From IMG/VR virus record IMGVR_UViG_3300004369_000125, positions 1-26,143 of that record: DNA of 26,143 bases. One strand, written 5' to 3'. The position numbers and the translations under genes were made by a program. The number at the start of each line of letters is the position of its first letter. Positions within the stretch are counted from its first letter, which is position 1. Origin of the DNA: a virus. The notes beneath the pieces were generated by a model. The model searched no databases and had not been told where the DNA came from. It saw nothing but the letters and a program-made list of their open reading frames with translations. Of this stretch, positions 8,415-22,000 are shown piece by piece.

Positions 8415-9974
8415 TTAAAATTCCAGTATGATTTTGATGTCTTCCTTTTGTCTCAAATTTCTAGCAATGCTAGCTCTATTATCAAGATAGAGTAATTGTC
8501 CTGACCCTTTATTTATTTCAGGACTCGCGAGTCCAGTTGTGAAGTTAACTCCAAGATCTATCAATTTGGTTCCGGTTGGATTTGTAGTGATGCCAGAGAA
8601 TCCGATATCAATGGAACCAGAAAACAAGGAACTTTCACCAGTAATTAAATTTGCACTAGATTCGAAAGGAAATACTCTACCATTTGTAGATATTCCGACG
8701 TAATCTTTTTGATCTCTTGTTGTTTGATTATAATATAGTGATCTATCCTGAAAATACTTAAGTACTTTTGTTTCCGAGTCATAAGAAGAAACCCAACCAA
8801 ATGCTAAACCAACATTTGAAATTAAACCTTGTCTTATTTTTTCACCGATTTGTGGAGTTCCAGTAACTGATGAAAATTTAATAGAATAAAGACCACTAAA
8901 AGTATTATCCGTATATATGTTATCAGTCCCCACTGCAGTTGGATTTTTTATAATTCCAACTTGTGCAAAGGACGTATCAACAGGAAAATCTTTTGTTGAA
9001 TCATCAAATCTTGCATAAATTAAGACCTTATCGGAACCCAATTCACTGTAAATATCAAATCCATGACCTTTAGATGGTGGAATAATAGGAACTAATTTGG
9101 CATTAGTCCCAGTTGTATTTGAATTAATTGATCCAAGATCTACAAGAGCATAACTGTAATTTTTACCACCAGATGTAACTGTGGTTTCTGTTATTTTTCC
9201 AGATGTAACATCAACTCTAACTTTACCTCCAGTCCCATCGCCAATGATATTAAATTCCTGCCCCAACCCACTTGCATAATTATTACCGGCATCATCAATG
9301 TAAACTGTTTTAATTTGATTTAAATTTATATTAGAATCAGCAGATTCTCTTATTGCCCTGATTTGAGAGTCTGTAGATGTTGCCCAAGAATTTGGAAGAG
9401 TTATATATTCTGTAGAATCAAACTTGATAATATCGCTAGGAGATATTGTAAAAAGATATTTCCAAATGTATCCATCACCACTACTACCTGCCCTAGATGG
9501 TTCTAAATCGGTAAATGTTGGTTCATCTTGTGATACATTTCCTTTAGTGTTTAAACCACTAGAACCGTTCTCTATGCAAATATAGACTCTAAAATCAGAG
9601 TTTATAACATAATAATTAGCGGCATATAATCTGGAAGCATTTGTCAACGGAGATGGATTGATGATGCTATAATCATCTCTATACATCTCATATCTTGTTC
9701 CAGCAACCCAATCAATTCTTCTGATAATTCTACGAATATTAGCAGAAGATATTTTTTTACCAAAAAGAATGGTAGCACCAGCGTGTGAGTTTTGTGCAAA
9801 ATTATCAAGCGGGGCTGGTGGGTTGGTATTCCAATCACTACTCCTTCCAAATCCAACAGCTGTTGGATTTGATAAATTGACAGTAACATAGTATGAGTTG
9901 GAAGCCGACTCTACCGACTCTACAAAATTACTAGCATTTAGTATTCTAAATTGATCGGTAACAATTGCTGGCAT
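8415..9974 (-). CDS. 8: Baseplate wedge protein gp8 (519 aa)
   Basis: Homology to T4 gp8 is visible from recalled family motifs. VGFGRSSDWN (residues 40-49) corresponds to the T4 FGRSxPW block. IIRRIDWVAGTRYEMYRDDY (83-102) corresponds to the 'PRRDWGxTRY' region. GDGYIWKYLFTISP (166-179) with EYITLP corresponds to GDGYVWEYLFEIPP with EYIVVP. The C-terminus LLYLDNRASIARNLRQKEDI ending IILEF corresponds to the T4 'YMENRPPI...EEINILFTF' end. T4 gp8 is 334 residues. The extra 185 or so lie mainly between about 210 and 490 and include two GxGY-like modules (DDAGNNY near 228, TSGGKNY near 268) like those in the neighbouring giants. In T4, gp8 dimers sit in the wedge against gp7 and gp10. The gene directly follows a late promoter box, with AAAGATAAAG before the ATG as a weak ribosome-binding site. 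Confidence 0.92.
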   Translation of the reverse strand: MPAIVTDQFRILNASNFVESVESASNSYYVTVNLSNPTAVGFGRSSDWNTNPPAPLDNFAQNSHAGATILFGKKISSANIRRIIRRIDWVAGTRYEMYRDDYSIINPSPLTNASRLYAANYYVINSDFRVYICIENGSSGLNTKGNVSQDEPTFTDLEPSRAGSSGDGYIWKYLFTISPSDIIKFDSTEYITLPNSWATSTDSQIRAIRESADSNINLNQIKTVYIDDAGNNYASGLGQEFNIIGDGTGGKVRVDVTSGKITETTVTSGGKNYSYALVDLGSINSNTTGTNAKLVPIIPPSKGHGFDIYSELGSDKVLIYARFDDSTKDFPVDTSFAQVGIIKNPTAVGTDNIYTDNTFSGLYSIKFSSVTGTPQIGEKIRQGLISNVGLAFGWVSSYDSETKVLKYFQDRSLYYNQTTRDQKDYVGISTNGRVFPFESSANLITGESSLFSGSIDIGFSGITTNPTGTKLIDLGVNFTTGLASPEINKGSGQLLYLDNRASIARNLRQKEDIKIILEF

Positions 9975-9990
9975 CTTTATCTTTTTTATG

Positions 9991-9998
9991 TATTTATA
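9991..9998 (-). promoter_or_regulatory. T4-type late promoter box TATAAATA (gp8 cluster)
   Basis: The minus strand has an exact TATAAATA in the 35-base gap between the gp7-like giant and gp8, 16 bases before the gp8 ATG at 9974. The predicted leader is only about 10-12 bases. It should drive gp8, the DUF4815 giant and the 79-aa gene, which follow with gaps of 3 bases and 1 base. Confidence 0.72.
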
Positions 9999-10009
9999 TG
10001 GGGTTTTTA

Positions 10010-13000
10010 CTAATTATTTAAAATCTCTGGATCTAAAGAAATACCACCGCCGGTTTGCGAATCTGATATGTCAGAAATTAATGATACTTTTCTAAGAGCA
10101 CCAGATCCTCTAAAACCAAATTTCCTTCTTTGAATAGTTGGAAATGTTGATAAACCAGAATCTACGGTAAGTCCAGTGACACCAATAGAAATGGGATTTG
10201 TTCTCTCCAATCCTGCTGATGGATTATATAATCTTCCCCAAGAAATATTTCCAAGAGATACTATAGTATTGGCAATTCCGACTCCTATAGGAACCGCAAA
10301 TCCTGTCGTTGCTATTCCAACAACAGAACTATTTGTATGAATATTGCAAAGTATTTCTGCTTCCGGTCCATTATTAGTCTTGGAATTTACAATATAAACA
10401 TTATCCAAGAATTGAGTTCCTATACCAACAACAGATGAATTGCCACTATTAACTGATGTAACACCAGTACCAACTGTTGTATTGTAAACTAATATTGGAT
10501 ATCCTACTTGCAGGTCATTAGCATCAGAAGCCAACGCACGGAAATTAATTCTCAAAGCAAGTGGATGCCCACCAACACCTGTTGTTGTAGTAATACCAGT
10601 AATAATTCCAGCAAAACCTTGAACGTTAGTAATATTTGAAATTAACTCAGTTTCGGGTTTTGGAATTTCAATGATTACTTGCGGTGGGTTGACTGTAGAA
10701 TATCCAAAACCAGGATTTGTAATAGTAATGGATGATACTACTCCGCCAACAATATTTGCTTCTGCTGTAGCAGTGCTTCCAATACCAACCCCCATAATTG
10801 GCGGCGCAGTAAATTTAATTGGTATTGGTGTTATTGAGTATCCTAATCCAACATTTGTAATTGTTACAACAGATATTGTTCCACCAGTTCCAACCGTTGC
10901 TGTAAATGCTGCCGATACTGGATCAGATCCATTAACAATCAATCCATCAACTGTACTAATGCTAATTCCATATTGCAATTCTTCATGGTTAAAGAATAAT
11001 GCATTATCAACAAAAATTTCGGTGGATGATGATGTAATGTCACCAATAATTTTTGTAGTTGGATAAATTCTTGGTTCAAGTGAATCTCTAGTCTTAAAAA
11101 CAATATCACCTTTAATAAACTTATCAGATTTTTGTTTGGTCCAATCTATTGGACGAAGTATAACATCATTGATTCCTACTCCGGTGTAAATATCAGTCTC
11201 AGTTCTATCAGAAGCAATAATATCTACAAGAGTTCTATCGCGAGATTGATCGTATGTTGTAGCGTAAGATGGATGCCTTCTAACAAACAACTCATCTCCA
11301 ATTTTTACAGATTCATTAATATTAATAAGAATAACGTCAACACCAATTTGGCCAACGTAGAAGAATATATCTACTTGATCTCCAGGATCTGGTGCTTCAG
11401 TGAATATAAAAGAAGTTCCACCCTGGAATGAATATGATACGCCGGGAGTTTGTAAAACTCCGTTAATAAAAATGAGAAGCACAGAATTCAAATCAATTTC
11501 ACTTCCCAAAAGTGAATTTACATCAGATTCAAAACTTAATAAATCTCCCTGATACAGTAAGGGAAATCTTGTTCTAGTGCCATTCTGAAGTAATCTTATG
11601 CTGTCAATATAATCCATTTCACCGAAAGACCATCCGGAGAAGACATCATTATATGTTTCTATAACTTCAAGTTGAAATTCTGATATTGGTTGAGCATAAT
11701 CTTTTGCCGTAACAAGACCAACAACCTTCATCACATCACCAATTTGGAAATTATATCCAGGTCTTGCTATCTGAAATGATTCTACTAAAAATAAAGTAGA
11801 TCCAGTTCCAACTATTGATAATGATTCATATTGCTTTACTTGCGTAGATTTACGTCTAGTTGCCTCAGTGGTTTCATCGACAATAATTCCAGATAATGTT
11901 GATCCTATACCTACAGATGCTTGAGCAGGACCTATTTTGAGATTAAGAAGAAGATTTTGTCCAGTAATAGTAGTAGCACCAATACCAAGTCTGGAAACAC
12001 CAACAACCGACATATTTTCATAAACAGGTTCTGGTATTATGACCAGTGGATTTATATACCCCGAACCAGCACTGTTAATTGTGAAGGAAAGAGATCCTCC
12101 AACTCCAACAGTTGCAGAAATAACAGCCCCAGTTCCAGCACCACCAGCAGAACCTACACCTACAGTAATTGTATTTGTAGTGAATGTGGTAATTCCAAGA
12201 TTTTGTCCGGCTGCAGGATCTGTTGATCTTGGATATGTTTGTTCGGTGAAGAAATTATCTTCGGAGCAAGTAAATGTTAGTCCATCAGTTGCAATTGCAA
12301 CTGTATTACTTGTTGTTAGTCCATGATTTAAGATTGTAAGAGTAAGTTTACCTGTGTGTGGGATAAAAGTAGCATTAGTTGGTGTGAATGGACCACCACT
12401 ACTTGCGGTTACGCTATTAACACCTGCTCTAACAAATCTATGCTCATAAGCAACATCAGTAATTCCAATAGAAACTGGTGATCGGTATCCAGAACCAAAA
12501 TTAAGTGTATGATGTTTAAATATACTACCAAATCCAACATAATGATGCGTAATTGTACTTATACCGACCTGAACGTTAAGTTTCTTTGCGGAGGTAATAT
12601 TCGTGATATCGAATGAACGATCATGGTCTGGGAATATTGTTGTAGTAATGCCACTATATGCTGGAGTGCATGTAAAATGCAGTCCTACTAATTGAACTCT
12701 CTCTCCACCTACAAGATTGTGTGGACTTGAAGTTTCAAGTTCCAAAATACCAGTTACTTTATTATAAAGTGCGGTACTAATAGAAACTGGAGATTTGTAA
12801 GTATCGATTCCAATGATATTTGTAATTGCACCTGAAGAATTTTTTTCTGCTAAAACTTTAGATCCAACTAAAGGTGCATAACCCAACCCAAATGTAGATC
12901 CTAAAGAAACAATCAAACCACCTCTTGGAATTTGATTTTGATTTATATCAAATTCAGATTGAATGAATGTACCATCAGTTGAGGTTATTCCACTAAAGAC

Positions 13001-16000
13001 AACACTAGAAATTCCCGAAGAAGGAATACTAAATTCATAATTATTTCCCGAATTATTAACAGTAGATGGCGTTTGAAATACTCCATTAACGAATACTATT
13101 CCATTACCGATGGAAACGCCAGTTGTATTAATACCACCAGACTTCAAGGTAAATGTTTTTCCTATGCCAGTAAATTGATCTGAGATATCATCAAATATCA
13201 TATTAGTGCTATAGTTTGACCTTAAAAAGGTTCTACCAGAGAATGATGCCTTAGGAAATGGTAAGTTGCTATTATCTCTTCTAACTCTTGCAGAACCTCT
13301 TGGGGGATCTGTAAAGAATACTTTAGTTCCTACTATATCAAAGGAACCTCTAAAAATTTGTACGTTAGCACCATTAGAGTGCGTAGTTTTTGCGCTACCA
13401 ACAGATCCTCTGATAACCGAAACTGTTGGAAATGTAGCTGCTAGTCCAGAATTAATAATTCCAGTAATTGGTCCAAGAAGTTGACCGGCAACGTTTGTAC
13501 TTAAACCAACCTCAACAACCTTCATATATTCATCATCAATTTTAAGAAGATCTTGTAGTTTAATTGAAGAAATACCGCTAATATTAAATGTCGATATACC
13601 TGCGCTAATTCCCCCAACCGTATAAAATTCATTGTGTTGAAGAGTATGTGATATTGGTGTAAAGGTAACTGGTTGTTGAACGATGCCATCTATAGCAATA
13701 ACCGTTTTTGATAATTTTTTAGTAAAATCAAGTCTATGTGCATTTCCAATACCAACATCGGTAAATGTTACACCAATTCCCAATTGAGCAAATCCAGGTT
13801 GTGTTGCTAATTTAAAGGTATTTGCTGAAAGAACAATTGGATAGACTCTTTCTGGTAATTTAGACGTTACAACACCAAGATAATTGGCAGTTGAACCTAT
13901 TCCCATAGCAGTTTTACCAACTCCCGCAAAAGTTGAATCTGGTGTATAAATTAACTCTTCACCAGTATTATAAAAATGATTATTAAGTGTAAAGACGCCT
14001 GTTATAGGATTAAGTGTGGTTGTGTCTGATGGGTTAAAAGTCTTTTGATAAATTGGTGTTCCTTCATGTGTAAGTTGGAAATCAATTCTATTTGCTCTAG
14101 GTCCATTAAAAGAATTAAATGCAGATAGAAAAACTTGTTGATTATTTGAACCATAAGTAAGACTGGGGGGGGGATTATCAAAATCACTTTCGGTGTAGAA
14201 AACCTCATTAAATGATTGTGCTTGAATATTTGGAGAATCTGGGTAGAATTCAACACGGAATTCAGATCCTGAAATTCTACCTCCAAAAGTACCAAGACCT
14301 GTTGCACCTTTAGATGCTGTAAAAGGACCAGGAACAACGGTAACTGCCCGTCTGTCATACATTGCAACAACCTGATGAATTGCTGATGTATTACCTACAG
14401 AAACTCTTACAAGAGAAGATACAGCAGAAATGGTGTTTATATCATAACTTCCTATAGTCACAATACCAACAGATGAAACAACGACAGATTCTAATCTTGC
14501 AGTTCTTTCAGTTTCCGAAGGTTGTCCACTTTGTAAGAATCTATATGTGCCAATACCACTGGATATATTGGCAAATTCAACTATATTTGAGCGAACATCA
14601 TAAGTAGATGTTGTAGTAATACCAGTACCTTTTATTTTAACCGTGACTATTCCTGCGGTAGAATCATAAATTGCTGTTATAATTCCAACATTCGATGCAC
14701 TATATGATATAGTTTCTGCATCAAAGTAATATTCACTAATATATGTGTTTGTTCCATCAAAATCAATCACGGCTTCAATAACATTTACATCTGCACCAAA
14801 TCTGTCTGCTATTTCAAAAGTTGCAAAAGCGCCATTAAAATTAGAACTAGAGAATTCATAAACAGATTTTTCACTAGTAGCTGTTCCAACACTACCAATA
14901 CCCAAGACACTTGATGAAATTAAATTGATTGATCCAATTGATATTGAACCAATTCCAGCAAATGAATTTAGATATTTTCTTTTAAGAATTTTAATATCTA
15001 AATCCGTGTCATATGGATCTGTTGGAGTAAAAATTAAAGTTTTTGTTCCATCTGGAGCTGGAGCAACATTTGCACTAAAATCTCCAAGTTTTTGATTGGT
15101 GTGTGATGAATATTTTTCGAATAATGTTGAATTTAAACTTGACGTTTGTAAAATGAATTCTGATATCTGAGTATCAAAACTATCTGGATCGACAATTTGA
15201 ATTAAATATCTTATATTTGTATCTGCAACATCTATCTCCTCAATTTCAATTTGGTCTCCCTGAAATCCTGTACTGGAAAATTTTCCACTGATATCATCAT
15301 GAATAAGAACTCTATTAGTTCTACATTCTGTATAATCTGTTAATTTTGTATTTTCTAATTTGAGGAATTTTGATTGTGATCCTCTCGCATCAATATCCAA
15401 ACTATTATCAAAATAGTTGATTGTATCTACTCTTTTTTCATTAAAAACATCAAGAATTATAATTGATGTTGAGACTCCAACTATAGAAGAGATTCCAACA
15501 GAAGAAGTGATCCCAACATCGGCAAAATTCTTCATACCTGCAGGATGAAGAATACTATTTACCGGAGAAGATAAAGTTTCCCAAGGTATTGGACTCTTAA
15601 TAGAATATGAAAGATTTTGATAATAATCATTATTTGGAACTACTTGATAATCTTCATTTAGTTTACCAATGTCATTTCTCCATCCAAAATCTTGTTTTGA
15701 AGAATATGAAATCTTAAATTTAGCTCTGTCTTTATTAATGGACGTTACTTCTGCTAAAGCACTACTAACCTTTCCTTTAATTTTATTACCAATCTGTAAC
15801 TTATATTTTCCATTTACTTTAATAAAATCATTTCTAACTAAAGAAACTCTTAAATCTACAGATAAAAATCCCGTTCCACTATTAACATATAATTGTTCAT
15901 TTTCTTCAAAAAATGCTCTTTTCTGTACGACCGTAATGTCTGGATAATTTTTCTTGTTAATAATAGTTGCATATCCAGATTGAGAAGTTTTGGCAATACC

Positions 16001-19000
16001 TGGGTTTGTGGTTAGTCCGACGCCATTTTCATCAACAAGGGAGAATTTTAATATTGCAGGATTTGAATTTATAAATTCATCTACTTTAAAAAATGTATAA
16101 TTATAGTTCTCTGAGTTATATCCCGATCCAGTGGGGGAACTGAGTTCGACTCCCTCAACAAAAATATAATCTCCATTTTCAAATAATGATGCAGTAAGTC
16201 CAAGTATTGGTGTAGTGATAGTACAAGTTGCTACTCCAGAATTACTGGTTGTTATAGAACTAATACCAACTCCATTAGAATTGTTTATAGCAACAATTCT
16301 ATGCGGTGCAGATTGAAGACCAAATATTGGACCAAGTTGCTTTACCTCAGATATTGCCCCATTAGGTGTAATTGCAATTAAAGAGGTGGAGTCTACAATC
16401 AAATTATTGATAGTATTCTGCAATAGAATATCTGGCGCATTTAAATACTTAAGACCACCAGACTTAATTATAAATTTATCGATAACGTCAGAATTATCAA
16501 TTCCTACACGAGTTGGAAGTGCAATCTCTGGTCTTAGAGTTTTATCTGGTAAATATGCAAATCCAAGATTTACTATTCTTACGGTTTTAATTCTACCAAT
16601 AGATGTAGATAAGGCAACTACATTTGCATTTACTCCGTCCTTACTATCAATAGTTGTGAATGTGGGAAGTTTTTTAAAATTAAATCCAGAAGATAATATC
16701 TTTATTTTACCTATAGACCCATTAAGTGCAGACGCTGATGTTGTGGTATATTCTATGCCATCTGTCTGTGTTGCTTTATTGTAAGAAAGCACTGATGGAA
16801 ATTTATTGGGAGAAATTTTAAATGCAGATGACGATATTCCAAAAATTTTATAAGTCCCGTTATATTCGCTGTCAACATAATTAATTTCGGAATAATTTGG
16901 AACATCAGTATCTGCAGTACTAATATATCCAGATTTTTCTAATGTATAGTAAAGTTTATTTGGAATATTTTTGGAATAATTTATAGTTAAAGATGCAGTC
17001 CCAATTCCAATGCTACCAAGGCCAACAATATTAAAATCAGTGCTATCGTAAGTAGTTATAAACTCATTTTTAAAATCTTTATCGTAAAAAATCTTAAATG
17101 AATATCCCAAAAGTGATGAATCATTGAGATTAAATTTAATATCAGAGTTTCTAACCACATCAATTTTTGGATTAATTTTTGCAAAAGTATGACTAGTATC
17201 TCCAGTTCCAACAATATTTACAGATTTTTCTGTTATTGGGTTAGATTCGTATAAAGTTTCGGATAATCTAAAAATATCACGAGTATCTTCAATTACATAA
17301 TATGAACCGGTTGATAATCCAGAAGCTACCTGGGAGCTTTCATAATAAATTTTATCACCAGTTTTAAATCCATGATTAGGAATTGTAATCGTATTTGTTG
17401 TGGTATTAATTGATGTGGAATTGATGCCAACAGGATTTACAAGTAACTTCTTATCATTCTCGTTAAATCTAAGTGTTAGTGCAGATGTTGTTCCAACACC
17501 AACTATTGTATTTGGTTTAACATTTAAAGTTATAGAATCTCCATTTGTTAACCCATGAGTAGATGCGGTACTGACAAGTGTTACAAGTCTATCAATCTTT
17601 CCAGTAACTTGAATAGGATTACTCTTTAAAAAATACTCATTACTATTGCTTCCACCACTATGGAAGAATAAACCATCTGTAAAAGTTGTTAATCCAACTT
17701 GAGTTGTCAATCCAATAAAATCAGATCCCTTATTAATTACAAATACAGTATCAATTCTAGTTGATGCATTTGGTAAATTAAATGTATTTGCACTTGATGA
17801 ACTTATTCCAACAACTAAAAGAGAATCAGTTATTGGTAATGTAAAAGTTAGTTGATCACCAGTTTTAAATGGATGATTTGGAATATAAATTGTTCTGCAC
17901 GGAATTGAAACAGTATTGCTTATGCCACCAATACTAAAGGTTTTTGAAATCACTGCGCCAGATGTAGTTCCAAATCCAACAGATTGTGAGGCATTGAAAT
18001 ATGCAAGTTTATTTAAAGAAGAAGTAAAATCTTGCGTTTTTACTTGAATTTTAATTCTGTTATTTTTAACATTAACTTCGCTACTATAAGTATGACCAAC
18101 TCCCGCAGTACCAAATCTTTTGACTCTTAAAATTCCATTGTTATAGTTATTTAAAATTCTAACAGTTTCATTTCCTACAGAAGATTTGATGAAGAGACTA
18201 CTTCCTATAGAAATTTGTGGTATTGAAGAAACAAATATATCTTCAACTATTCCACCGGGAGTAGCACTATATGTCGACATTGTTGCTGCTAGTCCAACGG
18301 TTTCAGTTATAATTCCTACTTTTTGAGTTCCATAAAGGTTTAAAATAGAAGTCGAAAGTCCAGTTACAAGAACACTGTCATTATTATTTAAATCAAATCC
18401 AAATTCATAATAAGCAGAAACCTGTCTATCACTATCTCTAATAAAAATAGAATTATTATATTGATCCAATGTAGTTTCAATACTGGTGACATTTTTTCCT
18501 TTAAGTTCAGATATTTCTGCTCTTAACCCTATCCCGCCACTTTGTTCTTCATTAAAATTAATTTTTTCTCCAATTTTATATCCTACCCCACCATCAACAA
18601 CATCTATATTTTCTACAGAACCCCTGGTTACTGATGTAATAAGACTTCTTTGTTGAAATGCTTCATAACCTTCATCAATAAAATCATAATCAGCATTCGG
18701 ATCTGCAATTTTATATGGAAAGGTATTTCGAACAAGATTGGAGTTATTGAAATCGAAATCTTTTTGATTTAAAATTAAATTCTCAGAAATTAATTTTGAT
18801 CTAAACGTTTCTCCAACAAAATATGGATATTTTAATTCAAGTGTATTAGAAGTTATACTTGTAGTAACGCCGGCAAAATATGCATATACTCCGTTTGGAA
18901 ATTCTGGAGTTTTGCAAAATCTTCCATTATGAATATCAAGATTTCCACTATTATCAAATTTGTAATCTTCAATAAAAAATCCTTGAGGGAATATTGAAGT

Positions 19001-22000
19001 AGAAGGTCTATCAAAAATAGATGATGCATCTAATTTATATCCAGAATTTATAATACCTACTCCAGATTGAATATTATTTGGATCTTTATATCCATATGGA
19101 CCATAAATTGGATTACCATCATATGCCCAACCAATAATAATAGAATGATCACCACTCAGATTATCATTTAAATTAACTGCCAAATCTTGAGAATATCCAA
19201 ATATTCCGTAGGATAAGTAATCTTGAGTTTTATTTTCATAAAGATTTGAAAATATTTTTTGTGTTCTTGTTTTGGCATGCACTCCAAATCTTTCAGCATC
19301 GTTTACTGTTAATCTTCTAACACTAGGAGCAAAAATTGCATTAGATCCACGAGGTCTTACATATAATGTCGTGGTATTTGCATTATATCCAATACCTCCG
19401 TTGATAACCACAACATCAATAATTTTTCCATTGGAAATAACAGGTCTAAGTATTGCTCCAGTACCTACACCAGAATCTTCGGCAACAATTTCTGGAATAG
19501 AAAAGTATTCAGATCCAAAAGATAATACTTGAACCTCTAGAATTTTCCCATTTGAAATAATTGGATTTAATTGAGCATTTTTTCCATTCTTTACAGTAAC
19601 CAATGGTCTGTTATGAAGATTTAATATAGTAGAACCATATCCAACCCCCTTTTCATATAGATAAGTATCAATAATTTCTCCAGTAATTATTGGAGTAAAT
19701 ACAAAAGATCCAGTAATTGTTGATCCAAATGAAACTGCTGCTGTGACTTCAACTGGAGGATATTGAAAAATTTGATATCCAGTTCCCGTTGAATTAATCT
19801 CAACGAATTTAGATCTTACAAGATCTGTTTTAACTGTAGCACCAATTCCAACATTAATGAGTTTAAATGAATCTGAATTTATCTTACTAATGGAATATTG
19901 AACTGTAGTAGAAAGCCCAGATATAACGCTACCAGTTGTTGAATAAACAACTACATCACCAGTCTCGAATCCGTGATTTTTGTATATAATTGTATCATAT
20001 TCTGTAGAAATTCCTGAGGAAGCAACGCGAAGTTTTCTATGTTGATATCCAGAACCAGAATTTTTAACTATAATTTTACTTAATGTATTTTTTGAAATAG
20101 TTCTAAATTTATGAATGCCGCTGGCACTTGTCGTAGTTGATAATCCAATGGTATTAATTCCTGATGTAGCATCTGAATCATTCTTAAATAATTTAATTGT
20201 TCTGGTATTAACAAATCCAACTACATATTCATCACCACTAACCAAAGTCCCTGTTGGAGTGTTATTTCCAGCAACACCAATTGAAACTGGATCATTTCCA
20301 TTTTGATTATAGAAGATATGTTCGCCACTTACTAATCCGTGAGGTACAATAAAAGTAATAGTTTCATCAGTAATATCTACACCACCGCCAAGAGAAACTG
20401 GACGAGTGTCAAATTCAATCTCTCTGAATCTAGAACCCATTATCGGTTCTAAACTACATCCAGATCCATTTGCACCTGTTAATGTGAGAGATATAACTTT
20501 CTTGACATCAAAATCTTGAGGATCAACAAATACTTGTTTTACACTACCACTAATCACTGGTTCAACAAGAGCAGTGCCTCCAACACCCGTTGCAATTTGA
20601 ATTTGTGGTGGATTAATTACATCATAATCTTTTCCACCGTTAAAAACTTCAAATTTTTCTAACGGTCCATAATAAATTGTGTCACTTGATTTTGGACTTG
20701 AGATTTCAACACCATCAATTAAGATTCCAATATTTTGAGATCCCCTGTCACTACCTGTAATATTACTAATAGTGTTAGACAAAGGAAATTTTCTTAAAAT
20801 TGAATTTGAAGATAAAATTCTCCTTTTATGTTTATCTAATGTAAATGTATGGGTTCCAGTTGTATTTGAATTTGGTTTAAATTTAAGATAATCCGTTCCA
20901 GAGAGAAGAGATCTTGAAATATAAAGTCTTATTTCATTCGAAGAAAGACTTTTAACATAATAACTTTCTCCTGAAGAAAGACCCTGAAGAGGATTATTTG
21001 CAGTATATACAATTTTATCACCATCTATGAATTTTACGTTGGAAGAAAATTTTATACTTCCGTAAGATTGAAAGAAAGAATCATAACTACCCAAATTAGT
21101 TGAAGTTCCATCTGAAAGTGTAGATTCTATTAACTCATCATTAATAGCATATTCTGGCAGGGAAAGTGATGTGACATATCCATCTTTAGAATCATCTGCA
21201 GTATAAACATTCTGTATGCTTGCAGTATACTTATTATTTCCAAGTAATAATGCCACATTAGAACTTGTAACTTTATCAATTTTTTTACGAATACTATATT
21301 CAACAAGTGGGTTTGCTGTAAATCCACTTATATTGCTTAAAACAATCTGCTTTGAACTAGGAGTAATACTAGAAACAGTAGCATTGGAAGAAACAATCGT
21401 TTCTGAAGATCCTACTAAAATATCAACAGTATCACCCACTTTTAAACTAGACTTATCAATTTCAGACAATAAAGTAAATGTTGACCCAACAATAGACTTT
21501 ACTTTATACCTCGCACTAGTATTATAAATCCAAGAATTGGCAAAAACTTCTTTGTACGTTTTATTGCTATTCGGATTTTCAATTATTTCTCCAATAGAAC
21601 CAATTAAAATTTGTTCGCCTTCTTCGACAAGACTAATGTCTTCGAGAGCAACAAATTCTGATAATACTCCAGTAATACGAAGTCTAACTTCTCTTTTCTT
21701 ATCAGCATTACCATATCCGAAAACATATTCATTTGCTCTAATTTCACTATTAATGAGAATTTGAGCAATAACACCAGAACATCCATAGAATTGATTAGTG
21801 CTTTTTGATGTATATGAAATTATATTTGATCCAGAAATAATTTTTCCAAATTCCGGAAATCCAATAGTAGAATCTACGGTTATAGTATTAGACCCAACAG
21901 CAACTTCTTCCAGTGTCTTAGAATATCCTGGTACTGTAAAAGTTCCTTGGATTGCATCTTTATCAGTAAATCCAACAAAGAGACCTAACTTATAATACTC

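Noticed and set aside
10671-11066. Plus-strand open frame of 131 codons, with similar ones at 12039-12326, 16386-16784 and 21216-21527
   Set aside because: These lie opposite the gp7-like coding sequence. Their repetitive Pro/Thr/Val content mirrors the GxGY repeats on the other strand, and no promoter or ribosome-binding site supports them.
14002-14370. Minus-strand open frame of 122 codons overlapping the C9 tract
   Set aside because: It is not a separate gene: its composition is that of a shifted reading of the gp7-like gene. It matters only as the frame entered if one C is lost.
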